This document shows, in pieces, positions 28,211-36,718 of a stretch of 64,000 nt of DNA (its first letter is position 1; every line of letters begins with the position of its first letter). A model generated the notes under the pieces. The model saw only the letters and a program-made list of their open reading frames with translations, had not been told where the DNA came from and ran no database searches. The stretch is from Burkholderiales bacterium (GTDB lineage: Bacteria > Pseudomonadota > Gammaproteobacteria > Burkholderiales > WYBJ01): the NCBI GenBank assembly GCA_022841915.1, contig JALHQN010000011.1, positions 97,592 through 161,591 on the forward strand, in the 5' to 3' direction. Position numbers and translations under genes: made by a program.

Positions 28211-30055
28211 TCAGGCGGCCAGACGCTCCCGGAAATCGCACTCGAGGGTGACTTCGAGCAAATCGATAGCGGCCACCGCCAATTCGACCCGAGAGCCTGA
28301 AGGCAACTCGGGCAACGAGGGCACGCGCAGCACCAGCGGCAACCGCTCCATGCGCACGAGATTCTCCCGAATCACGCGGGCCGACAAGGTGCCGACCTGC
28401 TCCTGGAGGATCCATCGCAGACACCAGTAGCGCTCCATGTGGCGCTGGAACTCGGCATACAGATCGTACGTGAGTTCGAACGAGCGCATCGCCGCATAGA
28501 GGACTTCGCTGTTCTTGGGGTAGGGCGGCTCCTCGCCGCGAATGAGCGCAATCAACTGGCGCTGGTTGATCAGGTCGACGTAGCGGCGCAGCGGCGAGCT
28601 CGCCCAGACGTAATGCGACACGCCTAGCCCTTGATGGGGCGCGGCGCGGGTGCCGAGCTTCACCTTGCCTTCGCGCTGCGAGCGGAATATTCCCATCCAT
28701 GCGTGCTCGTCGAGCAATTGCCCCCAGCGCGTGTTGACGAGGATCATGAGTTCCGAGACCACCTTGTCGATCGGCGCACCGCGTTTGCGCTCGCTGATCT
28801 GCACCCGATCGTTCTCGACCTGAAAACTGTACTCCGCTCGTGGCTCTCGGGTCGGATCCGCTTTGCCCCGGGCGATCTCCAACCGCTCCGAGAGCCGGTA
28901 CAAGGCGAGCAGTTCGTTGCCGAAGGGATGCGCCACGTGTCCTGACTGCACGGCATCGGCATTGAAGACGGTGTCGAGCGTATCGTGGCGAAGATTGTCC
29001 GCGATCCACACCGATTCCACGCGCGACTCCGTACGCTCGACCTCGAACTGCGGCGAAACATCGGCGTAGAACGACAGCGCAGGCAGCGCCCTGCCCGCGA
29101 GCAGGGTGTAGCGCTCGACCGCCGAGGCCGGCAGCATGGTGATCTTGTCGCCGGGCATGTAGACGGTCGACAGACGCTGGCGCGCGATCTGATCGAGCGG
29201 CGAATCAATCCCGATGCCCAGGGCCGGGGCGGCGATGTGTATGCCGACCCGCATGCCCCCGTCTTCGCGCAAGACCACCGAGAACGCATCGTCGATCTCC
29301 GTGGTCGCGGCATCGTCGATGCTGTAAGCCGGCGCCGCGGCCAGCGGCAGTTCGCCGGGCAAATCGGGCAGCGCCACCTCCGGAAATCCCAGGCCTTCGG
29401 GAAAATTCTCGAACACGAAGCGACCCAGGTGAAACTGCCCCGAGGAAGGCAAAGCGCCGCAGCGCTCGAACAGTTTGGCGGGCGTGAGCTTGAGCGTCTC
29501 GCAAGCAGCTTCGAGCGCCTTCGCCTCGACCGTGTTGCGATCGGGCTTGTAGAGCAAGCGCTCGCGCACCGCCTCGAACTCGGGCGGCCAGACCCCGGCA
29601 CAAAGTTGATCGATGTAGCGCTGCTGCTGCTCGGCTTGGCGCTGCTTGCGCTCCACGGCCGCCAGCGCAGCACGCAGCGACTCCTCGGGCGCCGCCTTGA
29701 ATCGCCCTTTGCCGCGCCGATAAAAATACATCGGCGCAGAATGCAGCTTGACGAGCAGAGCGGCGGATTCGACCGCTGTCGGGGCGCGTCCGAAATAATC
29801 GCGTGCGAGGGCCTGGAAGTCGAACTCGTCCTGACCGCAGCATTCCCAGAGAAAATCCAGGTCGATGCCCTCGGCAAGCTTCTGCGTCTCAGGCATGAAG
29901 GCACTCAGCGCAGCGGTCTCGAAGCGCAAGAGCACGTTGGCGGCCTTCACCTTCGCACGCTTGCCCGAGGCGGTCTCGACCTGCAGCGATGTATCGTTGT
30001 CGGCGAGGATCGTGCCGAGCTTGAAATCGCCCTGCTCTTCAAACAGAACATTCAT
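28211..30055 (-). CDS. RNase II/R family (RNB-domain) protein
   Basis: A 614-residue protein of the RNB exoribonuclease superfamily. An N-terminal region with an S1-like or winged segment (about 1-230) precedes the RNB domain. The catalytic acidic cluster is A-Y-S-I-D-D-A-A-T-T-E-I-D-D-A-F, where Glu replaces the third Asp of E. coli RNase II, a variation usual in this subfamily. R-R-Y-V-D-L-I-N-Q-R near residue 500 is the standard RNB arginine motif. No long C-terminal S1 domain follows. It probably degrades RNA 3' to 5'. The gene precedes tonB by 121 bases. Confidence 0.88.
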   Translation of the reverse strand: MNVLFEEQGDFKLGTILADNDTSLQVETASGKRAKVKAANVLLRFETAALSAFMPETQKLAEGIDLDFLWECCGQDEFDFQALARDYFGRAPTAVESAALLVKLHSAPMYFYRRGKGRFKAAPEESLRAALAAVERKQRQAEQQQRYIDQLCAGVWPPEFEAVRERLLYKPDRNTVEAKALEAACETLKLTPAKLFERCGALPSSGQFHLGRFVFENFPEGLGFPEVALPDLPGELPLAAAPAYSIDDAATTEIDDAFSVVLREDGGMRVGIHIAAPALGIGIDSPLDQIARQRLSTVYMPGDKITMLPASAVERYTLLAGRALPALSFYADVSPQFEVERTESRVESVWIADNLRHDTLDTVFNADAVQSGHVAHPFGNELLALYRLSERLEIARGKADPTREPRAEYSFQVENDRVQISERKRGAPIDKVVSELMILVNTRWGQLLDEHAWMGIFRSQREGKVKLGTRAAPHQGLGVSHYVWASSPLRRYVDLINQRQLIALIRGEEPPYPKNSEVLYAAMRSFELTYDLYAEFQRHMERYWCLRWILQEQVGTLSARVIRENLVRMERLPLVLRVPSLPELPSGSRVELAVAAIDLLEVTLECDFRERLAA

Positions 30056-30157
30056 GGATGGAGCGGACTCGCTGCGAGGCCGGGGCTGGAAAAAGGGAGT
30101 CGGATTCTACCAGTCAGCCGTGCCGCGGAACCGCCGTGATCCGACGACGCCGAGCGA

Positions 30158-30748
30158 TCAGCGGCGCGGAACTCCAGCCCGCTGCCCGTCGCCGAACTCG
30201 ATCACCGCATCGACGTAGCGCGAGAACTCGGCGAAACCATGGTCGCCTCCCGGATGCACGATATGCATCGCGTCCCGGTACTTGTGGAGGGCGATCGTGC
30301 TGTCCAGCACTTCGTCGCCCAGCGCGACGATGAGCAGGTAGCGTTCGGCGCGCGTGATCTCGTCGACGTGCAGCGCGTGCAACTGCTGCAGATGCGCCTG
30401 GGTCAGCTCGTACGTCGCGCCGGTGTACAGATTCGTCTGCGGACCGAGATGGGCCGAGAGCAGTTCGTGCGGACGGATCGCTGGATTGATCAGCACGGCG
30501 CGCAAACCGTACCGCTCGGCGAGCCAGGTCGCATAGTGACCGCCGAGCGAACTGCCGACGAGCGTGACTTCGCTCGGATCCACGTCTGCGAGCATCGCCT
30601 CGACCGCCGCAATGGCTTCGCTCGGCCATTGAGACAACGCCGGCGCCGAGAATTCCGACTCGCGTCCGAGTGCGCTCAGCCGCGCGTGCAGCAATCGCGC
30701 CTTGAACGATTGCGGTGCACTATTGAAGCCATGCAGATAGACGAACAT
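30158..30748 (-). CDS. YqiA/YcfP-like alpha/beta hydrolase
   Basis: A 196-residue esterase-like protein of the YqiA/YcfP family. It opens M-F-V-Y-L-H-G-F-N-S-A-P-Q-S. The nucleophile elbow is V-G-S-S-L-G-G near residue 67 and the C-terminal histidine is in H-P-G-G-D-H-G-F near 170. E. coli YqiA has palmitoyl-CoA and p-nitrophenyl ester hydrolase activity, but the natural substrate is unknown. It lies 102 bases upstream of the RNB gene on the same strand. Confidence 0.88.
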   Translation of the reverse strand: MFVYLHGFNSAPQSFKARLLHARLSALGRESEFSAPALSQWPSEAIAAVEAMLADVDPSEVTLVGSSLGGHYATWLAERYGLRAVLINPAIRPHELLSAHLGPQTNLYTGATYELTQAHLQQLHALHVDEITRAERYLLIVALGDEVLDSTIALHKYRDAMHIVHPGGDHGFAEFSRYVDAVIEFGDGQRAGVPRR

Positions 30749-30775
30749 GCCTGCTCCTGACGCCTGGTAACGGCG

Positions 30776-30804
30776 TTGACAATAGACCAGTCGGGTGCTC
30801 CAAT
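30776..30804 (+). promoter_or_regulatory. candidate promoter of the Na/Pi transporter operon
   Basis: A perfect -35 TTGACA (30776-30781) is followed after 17 bases by TCCAAT (30799-30804), four of six matches to the -10 consensus. This would give a leader of about 50 bases before the GTG start at 30861. It is the best-formed sigma-70-type promoter I saw in the window. Confidence 0.45.
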
Positions 30805-30860
30805 CAAATCATGAACATACCGGCCATTCAGCAAACAACTCACGCGCTCCTGCCTGCGCC

Positions 30861-32603
30861 GTGAAGACGTTGCTGAGCCTGCTTGCGGCGGTAGCCCTGC
30901 TCGTCTGGGGCACGCATATCGTTCGCACCGGGCTGCTGCGCACCTACGGTGCAAGCCTGCGCCGCGTCTTGGCAAGCAGCGTACGCAATCGCTTCGCCGC
31001 GCTCCTCGCCGGCCTGGGCGTCACCAGCCTGCTGCAAAGTTCCACCGCCACGGCACTGATCGCCAGTTCCTTCGTCGGCCAGGGCCTGATCGCGACAGCG
31101 CCTGCGCTTGCGATCGTGCTGGGCGCGGATATCGGCACGAGCCTGATGGTGCAGGTCTTCTCCCTCGATCTGTCGTGGCTCTCACCGCTGCTCATTCTGG
31201 TCGGCGTCGTCCTGTTCCTCTCCCGGCGCAACACGACGGCAGGCCGCCTCGGCCGAGTGGCCATCGGTTTCGGCCTCATCATTCTCGCGCTGCAGCTCAT
31301 CCTGCAAACGACCCAGCCGCTGACAGTCAATGCCGGTGTCAAGACGCTCTTCGCAACGCTTTCAGGCGACCCGCTGCTCGACATGCTGCTGGCCGCCATC
31401 GTGACGATGGTCTCGTACTCGAGCCTGGCTGTCGTGCTGCTCACCGCGACGCTTGCCGCGTCGTCCGTCATATCCCCCGAGGTTGCCTTCGCCCTGGTCC
31501 TGGGTGCGAATCTCGGCAGCGGGCTGCTTGCCGTCATCACCACCATGAATGCAGCGCCCGAAGTACGCCGGATCCCGCTCGGCAACTTGATGTTCAAGCT
31601 CGTCGGCTGCCTGGCTCTGGCGCCGTTCCTCGGTGTTCTGACAGGCTGGCTGAGCGCCATCGATCCGGATCCGAAAAGTCTCACCGTGAATTTCCATCTG
31701 GCCTTCAACCTCGCGCTTGCCGCATGCTTCATTTTCGCCACCGGCCCCGTCGCCCGACTCACCGAGCGCCTGCTCCCGGCGCGACCGAAGGAGGACGAGG
31801 TGAGCCGGCCGCGGCACCTGGATCCGGTGGCACTCGACACACCCATCCTCGCGATCTCCTGCGCGGCCCGCGAAGCCTTGCGCATCGCCGATACGGTCGA
31901 AACCATGCTGGTGGGCGTGATGGACGTCATCCGGCGCAAGGATCGCGACCTGTCGCGGCGACTGCGGACGATGGACGACACGGTCGATGAACTCTATACC
32001 GCAGTGAAGCTCTATCTCACGCAAATCAGCCGCGAGGCGCTGGACGAGCGCGAAGGCAAGCGCTGGACCGACATCGTCTCCTTCACGATCAACATGGAGC
32101 AGATCGGCGACGGGGTCGAGCGCATCCTGCGAGACCTCGAAGACAAGCTGATCAAGCGCGGGGCGAGTTTTTCCGACGCGGGCATGGCCGAAATCACGGA
32201 ACTGCACGAGCGCCTGGTGTCCAATCTGAGGCTGGCCATGAGCGTCTTCTTGAATGGCGACTTGAAGGGCGCTCAGGCCTTGATCGCACAAAAAGTCGAA
32301 TTCCGCGAGCGCGAACTCGCGTTCGCCGATACGCATCTGCAGCGACTGGCATGGAACACGCCGGAGAGTATCGAAACGAGTTCACTGCACCTGGATCTCA
32401 TCAGCGAGATGAAGCGGATCAACTCACACTTGTGCTCGGTGGCGTATCCGATCCTCGAAAGCGCCGGCGTGCTCTCGAGCAGTCGGGTGCGGCCGGAAGC
32501 AATCGAACCGCCGGCGAAAGCGGCCGCAGCCGCAGAGGGCACCGCTCCCCGTTCCACCACCGCGCATGTCGCCCACGCTGCCCAGCCCAAGGCTCAACCA
32601 TGA
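30861..32603 (+). CDS. Na/Pi cotransporter with C-terminal PhoU-like domain
   Basis: A 580-residue inner-membrane protein of the Na/Pi-II cotransporter family. The first 310 residues hold about eight membrane segments with the duplicated Q-S-S-T-A-T motif (near residue 52) and Y-S-S-L-A-V near 178, which bind phosphate and sodium. The region from about 330 to 540 is helical and resembles PhoU, with charged E-R-I-L-R-D-L-E-D-K segments. It imports or exports phosphate. I use the GTG at 30861, giving M-K-T-L-L-S-L-L, the common family start. A GTG at 30795 would add 22 residues. The stop overlaps the next gene by 4 bases. Confidence 0.9.
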   Translation: MKTLLSLLAAVALLVWGTHIVRTGLLRTYGASLRRVLASSVRNRFAALLAGLGVTSLLQSSTATALIASSFVGQGLIATAPALAIVLGADIGTSLMVQVFSLDLSWLSPLLILVGVVLFLSRRNTTAGRLGRVAIGFGLIILALQLILQTTQPLTVNAGVKTLFATLSGDPLLDMLLAAIVTMVSYSSLAVVLLTATLAASSVISPEVAFALVLGANLGSGLLAVITTMNAAPEVRRIPLGNLMFKLVGCLALAPFLGVLTGWLSAIDPDPKSLTVNFHLAFNLALAACFIFATGPVARLTERLLPARPKEDEVSRPRHLDPVALDTPILAISCAAREALRIADTVETMLVGVMDVIRRKDRDLSRRLRTMDDTVDELYTAVKLYLTQISREALDEREGKRWTDIVSFTINMEQIGDGVERILRDLEDKLIKRGASFSDAGMAEITELHERLVSNLRLAMSVFLNGDLKGAQALIAQKVEFRERELAFADTHLQRLAWNTPESIETSSLHLDLISEMKRINSHLCSVAYPILESAGVLSSSRVRPEAIEPPAKAAAAAEGTAPRSTTAHVAHAAQPKAQP

Positions 32604-33175
32604 CCGAGCTCACCATCACCCGCATCTGTCACCTTTTCGAGTCGAAAGGCGATCAGCGCTGGCAAGCCGCCCCGGTCACGCTGCTCCAGCATGCGCTGCA
32701 GACCGCGTGGCTGGCCGAAAAGGCCGGTGCGCGAGACAGCCTGATCTGCGCCTGCCTGCTGCACGACCTGGATCATTTGCTGGAAAAAGACGGTGAGCAT
32801 GCCCAGCACGCCACCCACGGTCCGCACGGCGCCGCCAGCCTAGGCACGCTGTTCGATGCTGCCGTCACCGAGCCGATCCGACTGCATGTCGATGCCAAGC
32901 GCTACCTTTGCTATGCGCATCCTGGCTACTCGCAGGGGTTGCCCCCGGAGGCCAAACACTCCCTGGAACAACAAGGCGGTGTCTTCACCTCCGACCAGGC
33001 ACGCGCCTTCATGCGCGAACCGTATGCGATCGAAGCCGTGAATCTGCGATTGTGGGACGATCAGGCGCGCCTGGCAGGTGCCGGCACACCCAGCCTCGCG
33101 CATTTCGCGGCGACCCTGCGAACGCGAGTGCTCCCCAAGCGGCCATCGCAACAACCGCCCGAGGCGAGGCGCTGA
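32600..33175 (+). CDS. PhnZ-like HD-domain protein
   Basis: A 191-residue HD-domain protein. By memory of family sequences it is close to PhnZ-type mixed-valence diiron oxygenases (phosphonate-operon HDIG, TIGR03276). H31, H55-D56, H76, H96 in R-L-H-V-D-A-K-R-Y and D153/D154 in W-D-D-Q-A match the iron ligands. The Tyr and Glu of the PhnZ substrate lid (Y24 and E27) seem to be Gln or Trp and Ala here, in R-W-Q-A-A-P-V-T. PhnZ oxidises a hydroxyphosphonate to an amino acid and phosphate. This copy may use a different substrate or be a plain phosphohydrolase. ATG overlaps the transporter stop (ATGA). Confidence 0.8.
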   Translation: MTELTITRICHLFESKGDQRWQAAPVTLLQHALQTAWLAEKAGARDSLICACLLHDLDHLLEKDGEHAQHATHGPHGAASLGTLFDAAVTEPIRLHVDAKRYLCYAHPGYSQGLPPEAKHSLEQQGGVFTSDQARAFMREPYAIEAVNLRLWDDQARLAGAGTPSLAHFAATLRTRVLPKRPSQQPPEARR

Positions 33176-33177
33176 CC

Positions 33178-34296
33178 ATGCTGCTCGGGGTGCCGAAGGA
33201 AATCAAGACGCACGAATATCGGGTGGGACTGACACCTTCCAGTGTGCGTGAACTCGTCTCCCGGGGCCATACGGTGCTGGTCGAGTCGAACGCCGGCATG
33301 GGCATCAGCGCATCCGATGCCGATTACCAGCGTGCGGGTGCGCAAATCGTCGCTTCGCCCGATGAGATCTTTGCGCGCGCGGACCTGATCGTGAAAGTGA
33401 AGGAACCTCAGGCGCAGGAATACGCCAAGCTGCGCCCCGGGCAAGTCCTGTTCACCTATCTGCATCTTGCCCCGGATCCGGCTCAAACCCGCGCGCTGGT
33501 CGATTCCGGGGCCACCTGCATCGCCTACGAAACCGTCACCGCGGCGGACGGCAGCCTGCCCTTGCTGGCGCCGATGTCCGAAGTCGCCGGACGCATGAGC
33601 GTGCAGGCCGGCGCGCACTGCCTCGAGCGAAAGTACGGCGGCATGGGCATTCTGCTCGGCGGCGTACCGGGCGTGCCCTCCGCACGGGTCGCGATCCTGG
33701 GCGGCGGCGTGGTCGGCTTCAATGCCGCGCAGATGGCCATCGGCACCGGCGCGCAAGTCGCTGTCATCGACCGCAGCGTCGACGTACTGAGGCGCATCGA
33801 TCGCCTGCTCGGCGCGCGCGTGATCACGGTCTATTCCAACCGCGACAACATCGAGCGTCAGGTGCTGGCGGCCGATCTCGTGATCGGAGGCGTGCTGATC
33901 CCGGGCGCAGCGGCGCCGAAACTCGTCTCCCGCGATCTCGTCAGCCGCATGAAGCCCGGTTCGGTCATCGTCGATGTGGCGATCGACCAAGGCGGTTGCG
34001 TGGAAACATCGCGCCCCACCACACACGCCGATCCCACGTTCGTCGTCGATGGCGTCGTCCACTACTGCGTGACCAACATGCCGGGCGCCGTGCCCCGCAC
34101 GTCGACCTATGCGCTCAACAACGCGACCTTGCCTCACGTCCTGGCACTCGCCGATCTGGGCTACCGCGAAGCCTTGCGCAGGGATGCCCATCTGCGCGCC
34201 GGGCTCAACGTGCACGCGGGGAAGGTGACTTGTCGCGAAGTGGCCTCGGCACTGGGCTACCCCACGGTGGATCCGCTGGACGCGCTGGGTGCTTGA
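33178..34296 (+). CDS. ald: alanine dehydrogenase
   Basis: The 372-residue enzyme interconverts L-alanine and pyruvate plus ammonia with NAD. The N-terminal domain starts M-L-L-G-V-P-K-E-I-K-T-H-E-Y-R-V-G. The catalytic lysine is in V-K-V-K-E-P-Q near residue 74 and the histidine in Y-L-H-L-A near 95. The nucleotide loop is I-L-G-G-G-V-V-G-F-N near 175, and the C-terminal N-M-P-G-A-V-P-R-T-S-T is typical of Ald. It starts 2 bases after the HD-protein stop, so the three genes from 30861 are almost certainly one operon. No Ald regulator of the Lrp type is adjacent. Confidence 0.95.
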   Translation: MLLGVPKEIKTHEYRVGLTPSSVRELVSRGHTVLVESNAGMGISASDADYQRAGAQIVASPDEIFARADLIVKVKEPQAQEYAKLRPGQVLFTYLHLAPDPAQTRALVDSGATCIAYETVTAADGSLPLLAPMSEVAGRMSVQAGAHCLERKYGGMGILLGGVPGVPSARVAILGGGVVGFNAAQMAIGTGAQVAVIDRSVDVLRRIDRLLGARVITVYSNRDNIERQVLAADLVIGGVLIPGAAAPKLVSRDLVSRMKPGSVIVDVAIDQGGCVETSRPTTHADPTFVVDGVVHYCVTNMPGAVPRTSTYALNNATLPHVLALADLGYREALRRDAHLRAGLNVHAGKVTCREVASALGYPTVDPLDALGA

Positions 34297-34392
34297 TGAT
34301 CGCTGCATCCTTGCTGCGGCGCGCCGGTTCGGATCTGGCCTGAAGCCAGCAGTTTCAGCGGCGAGCGCCGACTCGGAGGCGGGCTCGACGCC

Positions 34393-35232
34393 ATGACCCT
34401 GGGGGTGACGGCGCTCGTCCTGCTCGCGGCGCTCATGCACGCAAGCTGGAATGCGCTCATCAAGTCGAGCAGCGACACCACCCTCAACACGGCCCTCCTG
34501 GTTGGCGCCGCGGCACTGATCTGCGCGCCCCTGCTCTTCTTCGTACCGCTTCCTGCAGCGCCGAGCTGGCCCTACCTGCTGGCCTCCGCCCTGGTGCATC
34601 AGTTCTACTTTGCCTTGGTCGGCGCCGCCTACCGGCAGGGCGACCTGAGCTTCGCCTATCCGCTGATGCGCGGCACGCCGCCGTTGATCGTAGCCTGTGC
34701 CGGCATCTTTCTGCTGCAGGACGAATCGTCGCCCGGGCTGTGGGCGGGGGTGGCGGCCATCAGTGTGGGGGTGCTGTGGCTCGGCGGCTTCCCGCGCATG
34801 CTGCGCCATGCGCATGCGCGTTCGACGGCATTCGCGCTGGGCAATGCCGTCTTGATCGCGGCCTACACCTTGATCGATGCCCTGGGGGTACGAGCATCAG
34901 GCAACGCAGCCAGCTACGGCCTCTGGCTTTTTCTGCTGATGGCGCCGCCCTACGTGGGCATCGTCGTCGCCACGCGGCGAGCGCAGGTTCGATCTCATCT
35001 TGAGCAGTATTGGGGGCGCACTTTGCTAGCCGGTGCCCTGAGCGTAGGCGCCTACGGGATTGCGCTCTGGGCCATGACACGTGCGCCGGTAGCTGCCGTT
35101 GCAGCCCTGCGCGAAACCTCGGTCATCTTCGCCGCGCTGATCGGCACCCTCTTGCTCAAGGAACCCTTCGGACAGCGTCGCATCGCCGGCGCCTGTGTGA
35201 TCGCGACCGGGATCGCGTTGGTCAGGCTCTGA
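34393..35232 (+). CDS. EamA/DMT-family transporter
   Basis: A 279-residue inner-membrane protein with ten hydrophobic segments in two five-helix repeats, typical of EamA drug/metabolite exporters. The first repeat starts M-T-L-G-V-T-A-L-V-L-L-A-A-L-M-H-A-S-W-N, a common DMT opening. The second repeat ends with L-R-E-T-S-V-I-F-A-A-L-I-G and L-L-K-E-P-F-G. The substrate is not predictable. It follows ald by 96 bases and could be an amino acid or metabolite exporter in the same unit. Confidence 0.85.
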   Translation: MTLGVTALVLLAALMHASWNALIKSSSDTTLNTALLVGAAALICAPLLFFVPLPAAPSWPYLLASALVHQFYFALVGAAYRQGDLSFAYPLMRGTPPLIVACAGIFLLQDESSPGLWAGVAAISVGVLWLGGFPRMLRHAHARSTAFALGNAVLIAAYTLIDALGVRASGNAASYGLWLFLLMAPPYVGIVVATRRAQVRSHLEQYWGRTLLAGALSVGAYGIALWAMTRAPVAAVAALRETSVIFAALIGTLLLKEPFGQRRIAGACVIATGIALVRL

Positions 35233-35275
35233 CTGCGACGAACCCTGATCCAGGATGGCTGGGCGCCAGAGCAGC

Positions 35276-35770
35276 TTAGTGCCGGCCCGCCGTTGCCTTC
35301 GATGCCTGCCAGGCATCGAGTTTGCCGCGCGCGCCGTTCCTCGTCGGGTCCAGCGCCTCGTCATGGCCCGGCTTCTTGCAAGTGAGCTCGATCACATAGC
35401 CGTTCGGATCGCGGAAGTAGATCGATTCGACGAAACCATGGTCGGCAATGCCGCGCGTCTCGATACCGACGGCCTTGCCCTTGGCGAACATTGCGCGCAG
35501 GTGCCCTGCGTCGACCTCGAGCGCAATATGCAGATCGAAGTCGTGCTGCGGCCTGAACTCGAAAGGCTGCTCCGGCGCCTCGAAGAAGGCGAGGAAGGCC
35601 CCGTCGCCCAGCCGATAGAACGTATGCAGGACTCGGACCTCTCGCCCGGTCTGGGTGCTGCGGATCTCGAACGCCTCGGCCAGCGGCAGGCCGAGGAAAT
35701 CCTCGTAGAAGCCTCGGGTCTCGCCCGAATCCCGGCAGCGATAGGCGTTGTGATGCAGTCCACGGATCAT
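35276..35770 (-). CDS. VOC (glyoxalase/dioxygenase fold) protein
   Basis: A 164-residue protein with the paired beta-alpha-beta-beta-beta modules of the vicinal oxygen chelate fold. Candidate metal ligands are His6 or His7 in R-G-L-H-H-N-A-Y, His81 in D-L-H-I-A-L-E-V, and the Glu of V-I-E-L near 128, preceded by F-R-D-P-N-G-Y. The C-terminal 35 residues are polar and probably disordered. The family includes glyoxalase I, fosfomycin-resistance enzymes and ring-cleaving dioxygenases, and this sequence fits none of them closely. It follows the GST gene by 18 bases, and the two probably act together. Confidence 0.82.
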   Translation of the reverse strand: MIRGLHHNAYRCRDSGETRGFYEDFLGLPLAEAFEIRSTQTGREVRVLHTFYRLGDGAFLAFFEAPEQPFEFRPQHDFDLHIALEVDAGHLRAMFAKGKAVGIETRGIADHGFVESIYFRDPNGYVIELTCKKPGHDEALDPTRNGARGKLDAWQASKATAGRH

Positions 35771-35788
35771 GCCTGCTCCTACCTTACG

Positions 35789-36466
35789 TTATCTCAAGCC
35801 CTCGAACTGCACGTCCTTGAAGGGGGCGACGAAGTGAGCGTAGAAGCTCTCGTTGACCTTGGCCCAACTCGGCCGCGCGCTCATCGTACCCAGCCAGCGC
35901 TCCACGTTCGGCCAAGCCGAGTAGTCGAGCCGTACGACCTCGCCCAGACTGAGGATGCAGGCCCCGAAGTAATCGGCGATGGTCAGTTCGTCGCCGCAGA
36001 CGTAGGCGTGCTTGCCGAGCAGGTGGCTGTCGAGGATCTGCAGCCAGGCACGCGACTTTTCCCGGCCCCACGCCAGGATGGCGGCCTGTACCCGTTGATC
36101 CGGCCGTTTGTAGGTAGGCAGGCACTGAGGATAGATCACGCCGTAGCCCAGATCACGATACAAGCCGGTATTGAACCAATCCATGCGCTCGTTCACCCGA
36201 GCGCGCGCCTGCAAAGCCTTCGGATACGTCGCAACGTCGGCCTTGTCGGCGAGATACTTCAGAATGGCCGATCCCTCGCTCAAGATGAAGCCGTCGTCGT
36301 CCAGCAGCGGCACCTGTCGGTTGGGATTGATGGCGCTGAACTGCGGCTTGAGGTGAGCGCCGGTGAACAAATCGACCACCTCCAGATCCATGGCAATGCC
36401 CGCCTCCTCGGCAAGCAGCAGGATCGGTCGGCTGACGGTCGAAACGGGATGGTAGTAAAGCTTCAT
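35789..36466 (-). CDS. glutathione S-transferase family protein
   Basis: A 225-residue GST. The N-terminal half starts M-K-L-Y-Y-H-P-V-S-T-V-S-R, with Ser9 or Ser12 as candidates for glutathione activation. N-P-N-R-Q-V-P-L-L (cis-proline) and L-S-E-G-S-A-I-L-K-Y-L (gamma-glutamyl binding) follow. The C-terminal helical half has I-A-D-Y-F, the usual N-capping box. It resembles theta-like bacterial GSTs used in isomerisation or dehalogenation. ATG at 36466 has GAGAGG 6 bases upstream. A longer frame to 36553 is not supported. It is transcribed with the VOC gene and divergent from the alpha/beta hydrolase. Confidence 0.88.
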   Translation of the reverse strand: MKLYYHPVSTVSRPILLLAEEAGIAMDLEVVDLFTGAHLKPQFSAINPNRQVPLLDDDGFILSEGSAILKYLADKADVATYPKALQARARVNERMDWFNTGLYRDLGYGVIYPQCLPTYKRPDQRVQAAILAWGREKSRAWLQILDSHLLGKHAYVCGDELTIADYFGACILSLGEVVRLDYSAWPNVERWLGTMSARPSWAKVNESFYAHFVAPFKDVQFEGLR

Positions 36467-36498
36467 CACTGGCCTCTCGATGATCGATGGATGCTCCG

Positions 36499-36526
36499 GA
36501 TGCCGAGACTGTCCAAGCTCGGCATC
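36499..36526. promoter_or_regulatory. 9-bp inverted repeat in the GST/hydrolase divergent spacer
   Basis: GATGCCGAG (36499-36507) and CTCGGCATC (36518-36526) are perfect inverted arms around a 10-base centre. It sits 33 bases upstream of the GST start, in a 252-base spacer. It could be an operator or a leader hairpin. Nothing else recognisable lies in the spacer apart from a possible CATAAT box near 36618 in front of the hydrolase. Confidence 0.4.
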
Positions 36527-36718
36527 GGGACGCGCCCCGGGGTCGCGGGGCATGAATCCGGAATGCTACCAAGCCGCGCGCAGAATCGAAATGCATCGCG
36601 CGCCAAATGCCTTTCTCGCATAATGGCTCGGACCGGCGCGAGCCCGGGGCGTTCCTGGCTCTCCACCAAGATGCCCATGCATGCCCGATTGCCGCCCGGG
36701 CGCGAAGAGGAGAGATTC

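Noticed and set aside
35255..36718. A long upstream extension of the alpha/beta hydrolase frame.
   Set aside because: It crosses the VOC and GST genes on the other strand. The ribosome site at 36719 gives a normal family length.
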